45,335 bases of DNA. Origin: JADJTT01 sp049306275 (lineage in GTDB: Bacteria; Bacteroidota; Bacteroidia; Chitinophagales; Saprospiraceae). The DNA lies in assembly GCA_049306275.1 (NCBI GenBank), contig JBAQQB010000233.1, positions 1 through 45,335 of the forward strand. Reading direction: 5' to 3'. A model generated the notes under the pieces. The model was not told the origin of the DNA. It worked only from the letters and a program-made list of their open reading frames with translations, and ran no database searches. This document shows positions 30,788 through 40,100 of this stretch, piece after piece (positions within the stretch are counted from its first letter, which is position 1; every line of letters begins with the position of its first letter). A program made the position numbers and the translations under genes.

Positions 30788-30790
30788 GCC

Positions 30791-31693
30791 TCAGAAAAAG
30801 ATCTCCTGCGCCAGCCTGTACGTATTCGCATGCGCCTCCACGATGGTAGCGATGCGGTCTGAATAGCCTCCTCCCATACTCGCCGCCACCGGTATCCGGT
30901 TGCGACGGCAGGCTTCCAGCACAATGCGGTCTCTTTCCCTGCAACCTTCCAGGCTCAGGCTCAGCCGCCCGAGCTTGTCCGTTTCCAGGACATCCACTCC
31001 CGAAAGGTAGAAGATGAAGTCCGGCTCGACCGAGTCGATCAGGGCGGGCAGGGTACTGCGCAGAATGCGCAGGTAAGGCTCGTCGGTCATGCCGTCGGGC
31101 AGCCCGATGTCCAGGCTGGAGCGCTCCTTGCGCGCCGGATAGTTCTTCGCCCCGTGCATGCTGAAGGTGAACACCCGATCCTCGTTCTGGAAAATCTGCG
31201 CCGTGCCGTTGCCCTGGTGCACATCGAGGTCGACGATCAGGATCTTCCTGGCCTTCCCCTCGCGCAACAGGTAGTTGGATGCGATGGCGATGTCGTTGAG
31301 CACGCAGAAACCTTCCCCCTTGTAACTGAAAGAATGATGGGTGCCACCCGCGATGTTCATCGCCACCCCGTGCTCCTGCGCGTACAGGGCAGCCTGCACC
31401 GTGCCGTTGGCGATATGCCGCCCGCGCTGCACCAGCCGCTCCGTCATCGGAAAACCGATGGCCCGGATCTCCTTGGCGCTGAGCCGCTGCTCCTTCAGCT
31501 TTGTCCAGTATTCCTCCTGATGCGTCCAGAGAATAACCTCCTCCGCCAGTGCCTCCGGCTGAAAAAAGTTGGCCTCGGTCACCGTGCCTTCATACAGCAA
31601 CTGCTCGGGCAATAACTCGTATTTGACCATCGGAAACCGGTGGCCGGGAGGAAGCTCGTACTTGTAGGTGGGGTGGAAGGCGATCTTCAGCAT
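30791..31693 (-). CDS. Histone-deacetylase-family hydrolase
   Basis: A 300-residue HDAC/AcuC/acetylpolyamine-amidohydrolase family protein. Conserved features in order are GGTHHSF (the His pair), the metal-binding LIVDLDVHQGNGTA (Asp, His), FYLSGVDVLETD (second Asp) and the late SMGGGY. It should deacetylate a lysine- or amine-acetyl substrate with zinc. A possible role in acetyl-CoA synthetase control or polyamine metabolism cannot be decided from sequence. It lies 55 bp after the aldolase gene on the same strand, with a perfect palindrome between. Confidence 0.93.
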   Translation of the reverse strand: MLKIAFHPTYKYELPPGHRFPMVKYELLPEQLLYEGTVTEANFFQPEALAEEVILWTHQEEYWTKLKEQRLSAKEIRAIGFPMTERLVQRGRHIANGTVQAALYAQEHGVAMNIAGGTHHSFSYKGEGFCVLNDIAIASNYLLREGKARKILIVDLDVHQGNGTAQIFQNEDRVFTFSMHGAKNYPARKERSSLDIGLPDGMTDEPYLRILRSTLPALIDSVEPDFIFYLSGVDVLETDKLGRLSLSLEGCRERDRIVLEACRRNRIPVAASMGGGYSDRIATIVEAHANTYRLAQEIFF

Positions 31694-31705
31694 TAAAATG
31701 CTATA

Positions 31706-31736
31706 TGCATGAAGCAGGCTGAGCCTGCTTCATGCA
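31706..31736. repeat. Perfect 31-bp palindrome
   Basis: TGCATGAAGCAGGCT (31706-31720) and AGCCTGCTTCATGCA (31722-31736) are exact reverse complements around one G. It lies between the HDAC-family and aldolase genes. On the minus strand there is no T-tract after the stem. Confidence 0.8.
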
Positions 31737-31747
31737 AAAAAACTATT

Positions 31748-32806
31748 TTATGCAATCGTAATCCCCTTATCCAGATACACATCCTGAATGGCGTTGAGGA
31801 TCTCTACGCCTTCTTTCATGGGTTTCTGGAAAGCCTTGCGGCCGGAGATGAGGCCCATACCGCCCGCGCGCTTGTTGACGATGGCGGTGATGACGGCCTC
31901 CTGCAGGTCGGTCGCGCCTTTCGATTCGCCGCCCGAGTTGATGAGGCCGATGCGGCCCATATAGCAACCTGCCACCTGGTAGCGGGTCAGGTCGATGGGG
32001 TGGTCGGTGGTCAGTTTTTCATAGACCAGCTTGCTGGTCTTGCTGAAGTTGATGGCGTTGAAACCGCCGTTGTTGGTAGGCAGCTTCTGCTTGATGATAT
32101 CGGCCTGGATAGTCACGCCCAGGTGGTTGGCCTGAGAGGTCAGGTCGGCTGCGGTGTGGTAGTCTACGCCGTCTTTTTTGAAGCCGTTGTTGCGGGTGTA
32201 GCACCACAGGATGGTAGCCATGCCCAGTTCGTGCGCACGCTCGAAAGCTTCGGCCACTTCGATGATCTGGCGGTTGCTCTCTTCAGAACCGAAATAGATG
32301 GTAGCGCCAACAGCAGCTGCGCCCATGTTCCAGGCGTCCTCCACCGAGCCGAACATGATCTGGTCGAACTTGTTGGGGTAGGTGAGGAGCTCGTTGTGGT
32401 TGATCTTGACGATGAAGGGGATCTTGTGCGCGTACTTGCGCGAAACGGCAGCCAGTACGCCGAAGGTGGAAGCCACCGCGTTGCAACCCCCTTCGATGCC
32501 CAGTTTGACGATGTTTTCCGGGTCGAAATAAATGGGGTTGGGGGCGAAAGAGGAACCCGCCGTGTGCTCGATGCCCTGGTCGACGGGCAGAATGGAGACA
32601 TACCCCGTATCGCCCAGCCGCCCGTGCGACAGGATGCGCTGCAGGTTGTTGAGCACCTGGTTGTTGCGGTTGGTACCCGCCCAGATACGGTCGATCAGGT
32701 CGCCGCCCGGCAGGTGGATGTCTTTCTTATCGATCGTCTTGCACTGATGTTCGAGGTAATACCCTGCCTGGTCGCCCAGGAGATTTTGGATCTTTGTGTT
32801 TGCCAT
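31748..32806 (-). CDS. fbaB: Class I fructose-bisphosphate aldolase
   Basis: A 352-residue DhnA/FbaB-type class I aldolase of glycolysis and gluconeogenesis. It forms a Schiff base and needs no metal. Visible family features are ILPVDQGIEH, FIVKINHNE, VGATIYFGSEE, the Schiff-base region ADIIKQKLP (Lys), and the phosphate-binding INSGGESKG and AGGMGLISGRKAFQ. The length is normal. A -7 box is present about 70 bp upstream. The annotation as fructose-bisphosphate aldolase rests on the family, and other sugar-phosphate aldolases share the fold. Confidence 0.95.
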   Translation of the reverse strand: MANTKIQNLLGDQAGYYLEHQCKTIDKKDIHLPGGDLIDRIWAGTNRNNQVLNNLQRILSHGRLGDTGYVSILPVDQGIEHTAGSSFAPNPIYFDPENIVKLGIEGGCNAVASTFGVLAAVSRKYAHKIPFIVKINHNELLTYPNKFDQIMFGSVEDAWNMGAAAVGATIYFGSEESNRQIIEVAEAFERAHELGMATILWCYTRNNGFKKDGVDYHTAADLTSQANHLGVTIQADIIKQKLPTNNGGFNAINFSKTSKLVYEKLTTDHPIDLTRYQVAGCYMGRIGLINSGGESKGATDLQEAVITAIVNKRAGGMGLISGRKAFQKPMKEGVEILNAIQDVYLDKGITIA

Positions 32807-32875
32807 GGTAAATATGAATTATGCTGATGAATAACGTATTGACGTATCCGGTTTGGCGTTGGTCAGGGCAGCACA

Positions 32876-32883
32876 CAAAGGTA
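32876..32883 (-). promoter_or_regulatory. Candidate -7 box for the aldolase gene
   Basis: The minus strand reads TACCTTTG, an exact TAnnTTTG match, about 70 bp before the ATG. The -33 element is weak (a T-rich stretch about 19 bp upstream). Confidence 0.45.
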
Positions 32884-32999
32884 AGAAAAACTTTCTCCCC
32901 TGAAAACTGCAATATTTATTTGGCACACCGTGCGGCGGACGCGGGAGGCCGTCCTGCACTGTTCGAGCGGAGCGAGTTTGCAGGACTAGCGTTTTTTTG

Positions 33000-33030
33000 C
33001 TTCTTTTTTGGGGCGATGCCAAAAAAGAAG
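33000..33030. terminator. Hairpin downstream of the SET gene
   Basis: CTTCTTTTTTGG (33000-33011) and CCAAAAAAGAAG (33019-33030) are perfect 12-bp arms with a 7-nt loop. It is a probable terminator for the minus-strand operon ending at 33140, and it resembles a common intergenic hairpin of Bacteroidota. Confidence 0.55.
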
Positions 33031-33139
33031 AAGGTAATCGCAAGCGCTTGGTAAAGAGGTGAATGATTCCAGCTTTCAAGTTTGTGATCACTGATGGTTG
33101 AAATTATTACAGAGCAATTTTATCGCAACCCGGGTTAAT

Positions 33140-33538
33140 TTATCTCTTGTAATTCGGCTGGTGAAACCACACCGGCGACGGATCATCCGGCTCCCCGTTG
33201 TAATTGACCATGATCTCCTCCCCGGCTTCGATGTCCTTAATCGTATATATATCTATGGTGTGCTTGTCGTAGTCGAGCAGGTACCTGGCGTTGGGATGGT
33301 AGGAGTGGTTGTACAGCGATCCGTAACCCAGCGCGATGGCGCACTGGCTCTGGTCTTCTCCCCATAGGAAGTAGTAGTCGTGGAGATCGGTCTGATGCAC
33401 CAGTTTCAGGTCGAATTCCGACAGCACGATGACGGGGCAGATCTCGATCAGCGATTCTGCGGGGATGTCTTCCAGGGTAAACACCCCCCGGCCGCCGAGC
33501 TGGCTATCGCGAACGTAGAGGAATGGCAGGCGTTGCAT
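33140..33538 (-). CDS. SET-domain protein
   Basis: A 132-residue stand-alone SET domain. It shows GRGVFTLEDIPAESLIEICP at the N-terminus, YNHSYHPNARY (the pseudo-knot region) and EEIMVNYNGEP at the C-terminus. It is predicted to be a protein lysine methyltransferase using S-adenosylmethionine; bacterial substrates are mostly unknown. It is the last gene of the operon with the pseudouridine synthase and the giant secreted protein, 9 bp after the former. Confidence 0.9.
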   Translation of the reverse strand: MQRLPFLYVRDSQLGGRGVFTLEDIPAESLIEICPVIVLSEFDLKLVHQTDLHDYYFLWGEDQSQCAIALGYGSLYNHSYHPNARYLLDYDKHTIDIYTIKDIEAGEEIMVNYNGEPDDPSPVWFHQPNYKR

Positions 33539-33547
33539 GTGTTGGGT

Positions 33548-34195
33548 TTAAAAATTTTTCCAAAAAGGGTGATCCGGCCTGGGCGCTTCGAGACTGAGGG
33601 GCTCTCCGCTTGCTGGGTCTTCCAGCCGCAGCTTCCAGGCGTGCAGGGCGATGCCCTCGGGCATGTAGCTCCGCGCTGCTCCATATTTTTCGTCGCCCGC
33701 GATCGGACAGCCCACCGCCGAAAGTTGTACTCGTATCTGGTGAAACTTACCGCTGTGCGGCCTCACCTCCAGCAGCGACAAGCCGTCGCCGCTGGCGCCT
33801 AGCAGCAGGTAGTCCAATCTGGCCGGAAAAGCGCCTGGGGCATCGGCGGGCATCACGACGGCCCGCTTGTTCTTTTGGTCTTTCCCGATCCAGTGCTCCA
33901 GCGTCCCGGAAGGGGAGGGGGGAGGCGCCTCCACGATGGCGAGGTAGACCTTCTCCACCGTTCTGGCCTCGAACTGCCGGTTGAGGTTTTTCAAAGCGCT
34001 CCTTTTCTTCGCTATGATCAGCAGGCCGCTCACGGGCCGGTCGAGCCGGTGCACGATGCCGGCGAAAGGCCAGCGCCCGGCCGCCCATTCCTCCACGGAA
34101 GGGTAGCCGTGCTTGTCGCGCTCCACCACCAGCCCGCAGGGCTTGTTGAGGGCGGCAAATTGCGGCGTTTCGAAGAGGATGATCGGTTCATTCAT
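33548..34195 (-). CDS. RluA-family pseudouridine synthase
   Basis: A 215-residue RluA-type enzyme. It has the catalytic motif IVHRLDRPVSGLLI with the Asp of HRLD, the later RPHSGKFHQIRVQL, and the opening FAALNKPCGLVVERD. It converts uridine to pseudouridine in rRNA or tRNA. There is no S4 domain, as in TruC/RluA subtypes; the exact target is not clear. It starts 2 bp after the stop of the giant gene. Confidence 0.92.
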   Translation of the reverse strand: MNEPIILFETPQFAALNKPCGLVVERDKHGYPSVEEWAAGRWPFAGIVHRLDRPVSGLLIIAKKRSALKNLNRQFEARTVEKVYLAIVEAPPPSPSGTLEHWIGKDQKNKRAVVMPADAPGAFPARLDYLLLGASGDGLSLLEVRPHSGKFHQIRVQLSAVGCPIAGDEKYGAARSYMPEGIALHAWKLRLEDPASGEPLSLEAPRPDHPFWKNF

Positions 34196-34197
34196 AG

Positions 34198-37100
34198 CTA
34201 TCGCACCAGCGTCACCCCTCCCTTCACTAATTCCGTATCCCCGTCGATAAACTCCACTTCGATGTAAAAAACATACACCCCGGCATCCATCTTCCGGCCC
34301 CGGAAATTGCCGTCCCAGCCGTAGACCGGGTCGTTGGGCTGGAAGCCGGAGGCTTCGTACATTTTGCCCCCCCAGCGGTTATACACCTGAAACTGCCGGA
34401 TCTGCCGCACCTCCCTGCCCCCGAATACCATTAGCAGGTCGTTGAGACCGTCGCCATTGGGGGAGAAAATGTTGGGCACGAACACGTTGCGGGGCTTCCT
34501 GACCTCTACGTTCAGCACATCGGTGACCAGGCAGCCGTCGGCGTCAAAGGCCGTCACGGTGTAGCTGATGTTCTCGCCCGGCTGTTGCAGGGTCACCACC
34601 ACGCAGGTGTCGCAGTCGAGGTAATCGCCCGGCTCCCAGATGATCTGCGCGATGGTGAAGTTGGCGGTAGCTGTCAGCTCGATGCTTTCTCCCAAATCGA
34701 TCGCCAGGTCAGGACCCAGGTCGAGCGTGGGCTCCGGCTTGGAGGGGATCACCACGGTCAGGGTGTAAATCTCCTCGTTGCCGTCTTCTATGGTCAGGGT
34801 GTACACCCCGGCCGACAAGTCGTTGAGGGTGAAGGGAAATGCGCTGGCGGGCTCGAAAAACAAGCCGTCGAGCGACACCGAGTACGGCGGTTTCCCTCCG
34901 GAAATGCTCTCAATGATGAGCTGCCCATCCTGGAAGCCGTAGCAACTGGGCGCGATGGCCTCATACGTCAGCTCGAAGGCATCAAAGAACAGGGTGATGT
35001 TAATGGTGGAGTCGCAGCCCAGGTAGCTGCCGTTGAAAACGACCTCTGTGCCCGAAGGGTTGCCCTCGTTGTAGATCATGCCGTTGACCGTGATAAACTG
35101 CCCCGGCGCCAGGGTGTCAGTGAGGTTGAATACCACCGGCGGTAGGAAAGTCAGCGTAATGGTCAGCGTCGAATCGCAGCCGGTCCCACTCCCGCCGGGA
35201 AAAAATTCCGTGCCGGAGGGGTTGGCGGCATCGTAGACCGTGCCGTTGATGACGAGAAAATCTTCCGCGCAAAGGGTCTCCGTGAGCGTGCCGTTGGCGG
35301 GCGGGAAGAAGTTGAGCGAAATGACGACCAGCGAGTCGCAGCCCGTATAACTGCCGCCCGGGAATACCTCCGATCCCACCGGGTTGGAAGCGCCGTACAC
35401 CACCCCGTTGACCACAAATGACTCGCCGATGCACAGCACCGTGTCGATCAGATTCGTAGAAAGGGGAATGAAACTCAGGTTCACCTGCAGGGTGGAGTCG
35501 CAACCCGTCCAGGCCCCGCCTACGAAAATTTCTGTGCCAGAAGGGTTGCTCTCGTCGTAGGTCGTACCGTTGATGACGAGGCTTTCGCCCTCGCAAAGCG
35601 ACTGGTTCAACACACCGTTCGAGACCGGGAAAAAGCTCAGCGACACCACTACCGTCGAGTCGCAGCCCGTAAAACTGCCGCCGGTAATGACCTCCGTGCC
35701 CGCCGGGTTTGCCTGCCCGTAGACCGTCCCGTTGATGGTCACCGTTTCTCCGGGACAAAGCGTCGCGCTGAATGACCCGTTTGCAGGCGGGTAAAAGCTC
35801 AGCGACACGGTGATGGTCGAGTCGCAGCCGAGATAGTTCAGCATGATCTCTGTACCTAAAGGATTCCCCTGGTCGTACACCACGCCATTGACCGTGACCG
35901 ACTCTCCGTCGCACAGGGTGTTTACTATGCTGGACGAAGATTCAGGCAAAAAGCTGAGACTTACGGTGATGGTAGAATCGCAACCGCTGAAGCTCCCCCA
36001 AGGGATGATCTCTACGCCGGAGGCGTTGTTTTCGTCATACACCACGCCATTCACCAAAAGGCTTTCTCCCTCGCAAAGGGTCTCGGTGATGCTGCTCTGC
36101 GCCGGCGGGAAAAAGCTCAGATTTACCGTAATCGTACTGTCGCAGCCATTGAAATTGCCGCCGTTGATCACTTCCACCCCCGCAGGGTTGCTCTCATCGT
36201 AGGTAGTGCCGTTGACCGTCAGGCTCTCGCCCGGGCACAGTACCGGGTCGATCAGGGTTTGGGAGTTGGCAAAAATTTCAATGACGATGGGTGTAACGCC
36301 TGAAAGATCCTCTGAGCAAACACCGTCAGAAATGGAGACCGGCGTCAGGGTTATCGTGCCCGATGTAATGCCGTAGTCGGATGGGCAGAACGTCAAAACA
36401 TAAGTTCCCGGCGCGCTGATCGTTTCTGAAAATGGAAAACTCACCCCATTTACCGTGACCAGATACTCCAGCACATTAGCCCCTTCGATGGTAAATTCCC
36501 AATCGAAGCATGCTGTTTCACAAATGGAACCACCCGGCCCGAAACTGGCATCCAATTCATGAAAAATCACTTCGATGCCCGCCGATACCGACAGACAAGG
36601 ATCGGTAAAGTCAATGCCGCCGGCCCCGTCGTTGTCGCCCGCCACTGCCGAGATGTAGTAGGATTGCAGCGGCACGATGCCTGCCGGGTAGCTGAACAGG
36701 CCGTCGGGACTGGTCTGCACGATATTGCCCAGCCCTGCGCCGGCTTGGTCGTGCAGGATAAAGAGCAGCACATCGTTGGCATCCAGTGTGTTGTCGTTAT
36801 TGAAGAAGATGGAAATGTCGGTATTTTCCCCCTCGCATACGTCTATCGGCCCGGCGCTGGTATCCAGGGTGCCGGAGAAGGTCGTGCAATTGCAGGTCAC
36901 CAGCCCGGAAATCACCACCGGTCCGCAACCGCTGCCATCGTCGAGGGTGAAGGAATACGCATCGCCGGAGGCGATGGGCGCCGAGGTAAACGAGCTGCCA
37001 ACGGGCGAGCCATCGATGGTATACGTACCCGGAATGCCCCCGCCGATGTCAAAGCTGACGGTATAGGTCGTATTGCTGGGGTCGCATGACTCGATGAGGT

Positions 37101-40100
37101 TGGCGTAGGCTGGTTCGCTGAATACCGCTATTTCGGTGTTGGCTGCCAGCAGGCAGGTATCGGCAGGGGTAAATGTGAGGGTAATGGTATCGCTCAATCC
37201 CGCAGGGTCGAAAACGGCCCCGCTCACACCCGGCCCCGACCACGTTCCGTCTGGGAAGGCTGGGTCCTGCAGGGTAGTGAGGTCGAGTGTCCCTTCGTTT
37301 TGGCAAACGGTGGCATTTCCTAAAATGGGTTGCCCCGTCGGCGAAACCATGATGGTGGTAGTAGCGTCGTTGGCGCAGGCGCCTGCGGGCGAGAAGGTCA
37401 GGGGCACATCGCCGCTCTGTCCGGCCGGGTCGAAAGTATTGCCCGTCACGCCGGGGCCCGACCATGTTCCGCTGGGATAAAGGGGATCTTGTAGCGCCGT
37501 CAGGTCGAAAGGCCCGCCGATCTCGCAGATCGAGGCCGTACCCAGGACTGGCGTGCCGCCCGGCACCACGACCAAAGTGGTCGTTGCGGTTTCGATACAA
37601 AATCCGCTGACCACATAACTCAGTTCGATTGAACCGGCAAGCCCCGCCGGGTCGAAGCTGCTACCCGTCACGCCGGGGCCCGACCAGATTCCCCCTGCAT
37701 AAAGAATGTCTTCAAGCGTACTCAAATCAAGCGGCGGGTCGGTGTCGCACAAGGTGGCAGTACCCAGAACCGGTACGATCAGGCCGTTTACAAAAATCGT
37801 CGTGGTAGCGGGGGCGCTGCACGACGCCGAAGGCGTAAAAGTCAGCGTCACCAGCGTGTCGTTGGTGAAAATGGAAGGATCAAAGAGGGTATCGCTCACC
37901 CCGGGACCCGACCAGCTTCCGTCTGGGAAAGCCGGATCGAGCAGGGCGTGCAGGTCGTACAGTCCTTCACTGCTGCACAGGGTGTCGAGCACCAGCGCTG
38001 GCGTATCGGGCAGGAGCACCAGGATTTCCGTCATTCCGGGGTCTGCGCATAAATCCGTCGGGGTGAATACCAGCGAAACCGGCCCGCTTTGGCCCGTGGG
38101 GTCAACGGTCGTACCCGTAACGCCGGGACCGCTCCAGGTACCGTTCGGAAAGTTGGGGTCTTGCAGCGGCAGCAGGTCGAGCGGCGGATCGGTCTGGCAG
38201 AGCGTATCGGCGCTGAGCACGGGCATGCCGCCAGCCAGTACCTCCACCGTGGTGGTCGCCGGGTCGCCGCAGACGGACGGCGTAAAGGTGAGGGTTTGAA
38301 TACCGGCGAGACCAGCCGGATCGAAGGAATCGCCCGTCACGCCGGGACCGCTCCAGATTCCGTTGGGGTAGTTGGGGTCGAGCAGGGTGCTCAGATCCAG
38401 CGGTGGGTCGTTTTCACAAACGGTAGCATTGCCCAGCACTGGCGTTCCCCCTTGAGTGACGCTGATGGTCACGGGCAGGGTCTGCTGGCAGCCTGCGCCG
38501 CCATTGGCGAAGGCGTAGTAGGTGGTGGTGGCAGCGGGCGACACCACGGGGTTGATCTGATTGCCCGCCGTAGGCGGCTGCGCCGAGTGGAAGGTAAGCG
38601 GAATGGCGCCCGGCGGATTGTTGAGTTCCGTGACGATGGCACTCAGGTTGACCGATTCACCGGCGCAGATGACCGTATCGCCCGTGATCGCCAGGTTGGG
38701 CGGATCGAGAACGACGACGTTGATGGTCGGCGGGTTGGAGAAATTGACGGTGCAAAGGCTGTTCTGGGCCAGGGTTACAGAAACCAGGGTAAAGCCCGTA
38801 TTCTGGTTGATGGAGAAGTTGGCCGAAGCGCCGTTGCCCAGGTTCTGCCCGTTGAAGGTCTGGGCGCCGTATTGCAGCGTGACGTTGTAGAGGTTGTTGC
38901 TGGGAAAGAAAAAGGTCACCGTGACATTAGCCGTGCCACAGGCGATCAGCGGGTTGACGGTGATGAAGGTGTTGGCGGTGGTGGGTGTAGGAACAACGGT
39001 CAGCGCGATGGGCACTGGCGCCGAGGTGCAGGTGCCGTTAGTCACCGTTGCAAAAATCGTCCCCGGCCCCCCGACGTAGTTCGAAGGATTGCTGATGGGG
39101 TTGGTAGCCCCTGGCCCCAGCCAATAGTTGACCGTCAGCCCGCTATTTCCGTTGACGATTGTGTTGATCGAAGTGAGGTTGTAGGCCCCCTGCCCGTTGC
39201 CCTGGTTACACCCGGCCAGCGAAGTGGGGAAGGCCACCGGCACCGGCAGCACGACCAGCGTGACGGGCACGGGGTTGGAAACACAGGGGCCGGAGGTGAC
39301 CACGGCATAAACGGTGCCAGGCCCGGAAGTGTAGGCCGATGGGTTGTTGATGGGAATAGTCGCGGCCGCATTCTGGAACCACGACACCGGCAATCCGGTA
39401 TTGCCGTTGACGATATTATTTGCGGAGCTCAGGTTGAAAATGGCCGTTCCGTTGCCCTGGTTGCAGGCGCTGACCGTAGTGGGGTTGGCGGTAGGGCCGG
39501 GAGAGATATTGAGGGGGAAATTGTAGGTGAGCGATTCCGGGAACTGTGGCCCGCTGCAGCCGCCCTGCGTGTAAAGCAAACTATTGCTGATGGTCGCGGT
39601 GATGGTGGCGTTGACCGTTCCCGCCCCCGTGGCCAGCAGGGTGATGGTGCTGTTGGTGGAGCTGCCCTGCACCGACACGCTGCCGCTGCCCGAGAAAGAC
39701 CAGGAGAAGGAGTTGGAGGTGCAGGTATTGGTATTGGGCAGGGTCAGGGTAATGGTCTGTCCCACGCAGAGGTTTTGGGAAGTCGCGGAGGGGTTGGGCA
39801 CACAGGCCGCGCCGCTGGTTTCGAAAATGCTCTCCGGCGGCCGGCGCAGGGAGCCGATCCACTGCGCGTTGTCGCAGTTGTTGGGCCGCCCGGGCGATTG
39901 GGTGCTGTTGGCCGGAAAATTCTGAAAGTTCGCCACATTGGTATAATCGTCATTGACGGTATTGCGGAACTGGTAGGTGATATTAGACCCCGTGGTTGGT
40001 ATCTGTATACCGTCGGGTCCCCCGTCGAACATTGGCTGCGGCACACAGCCGGTAGTGGTGGGAGCGCCGTACGACAGACCGTGGAAAAAGTTGGCGCCCG

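Larger units (their letters stand above)
29867..30790. other. 920-bp non-coding region with hairpin array
   Basis: No credible gene is seen on either strand. From 30070 to 30260 the sequence is AT-rich with TTTCACAA words, one of which (TTTTTCACA at 30107-30115) fits the DnaA-box consensus TTWTNCACA. From 30345 to 30790 five copies of a CATGGGATTA motif alternate with five hairpins. The right end is a strong plus-strand terminator. Confidence 0.7.
30346..30790 (+). repeat. Five-copy CATGGGATTA motif with hairpins
   Basis: Motif copies lie near 30346, 30447, 30587, 30619 and 30739. Positions 30440-30461 and 30732-30753 are an identical 22-mer. Hairpins have arms at 30374-30381/30391-30398, 30475-30481/30490-30496, 30546-30554/30562-30570, 30630-30635/30642-30647 and 30758-30765/30773-30780. 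In four units the hairpin follows the motif closely. The hairpin sequences differ while the motif is conserved, so the array was duplicated and then diversified. The function is unknown. Confidence 0.65.
32807..33139. other. Intergenic region before the aldolase gene
   Basis: Holds the aldolase promoter, a CCTGCA...TGCAGG hairpin near 32950-32990 and the CTTCTTTTTTGG hairpin at 33000-33030. No gene is seen. Confidence 0.55.

Noticed and set aside
30346..30790. CRISPR array or integron attC array
   Set aside because: Spacing is irregular, the motif is not a full repeat, there are no cas or integrase genes nearby, and the GTT-type cores do not fit the attC consensus.
31748..32806. Plus-strand frame covering the aldolase gene
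   Set aside because: The minus strand encodes a complete class I aldolase; the plus frame has no domain.
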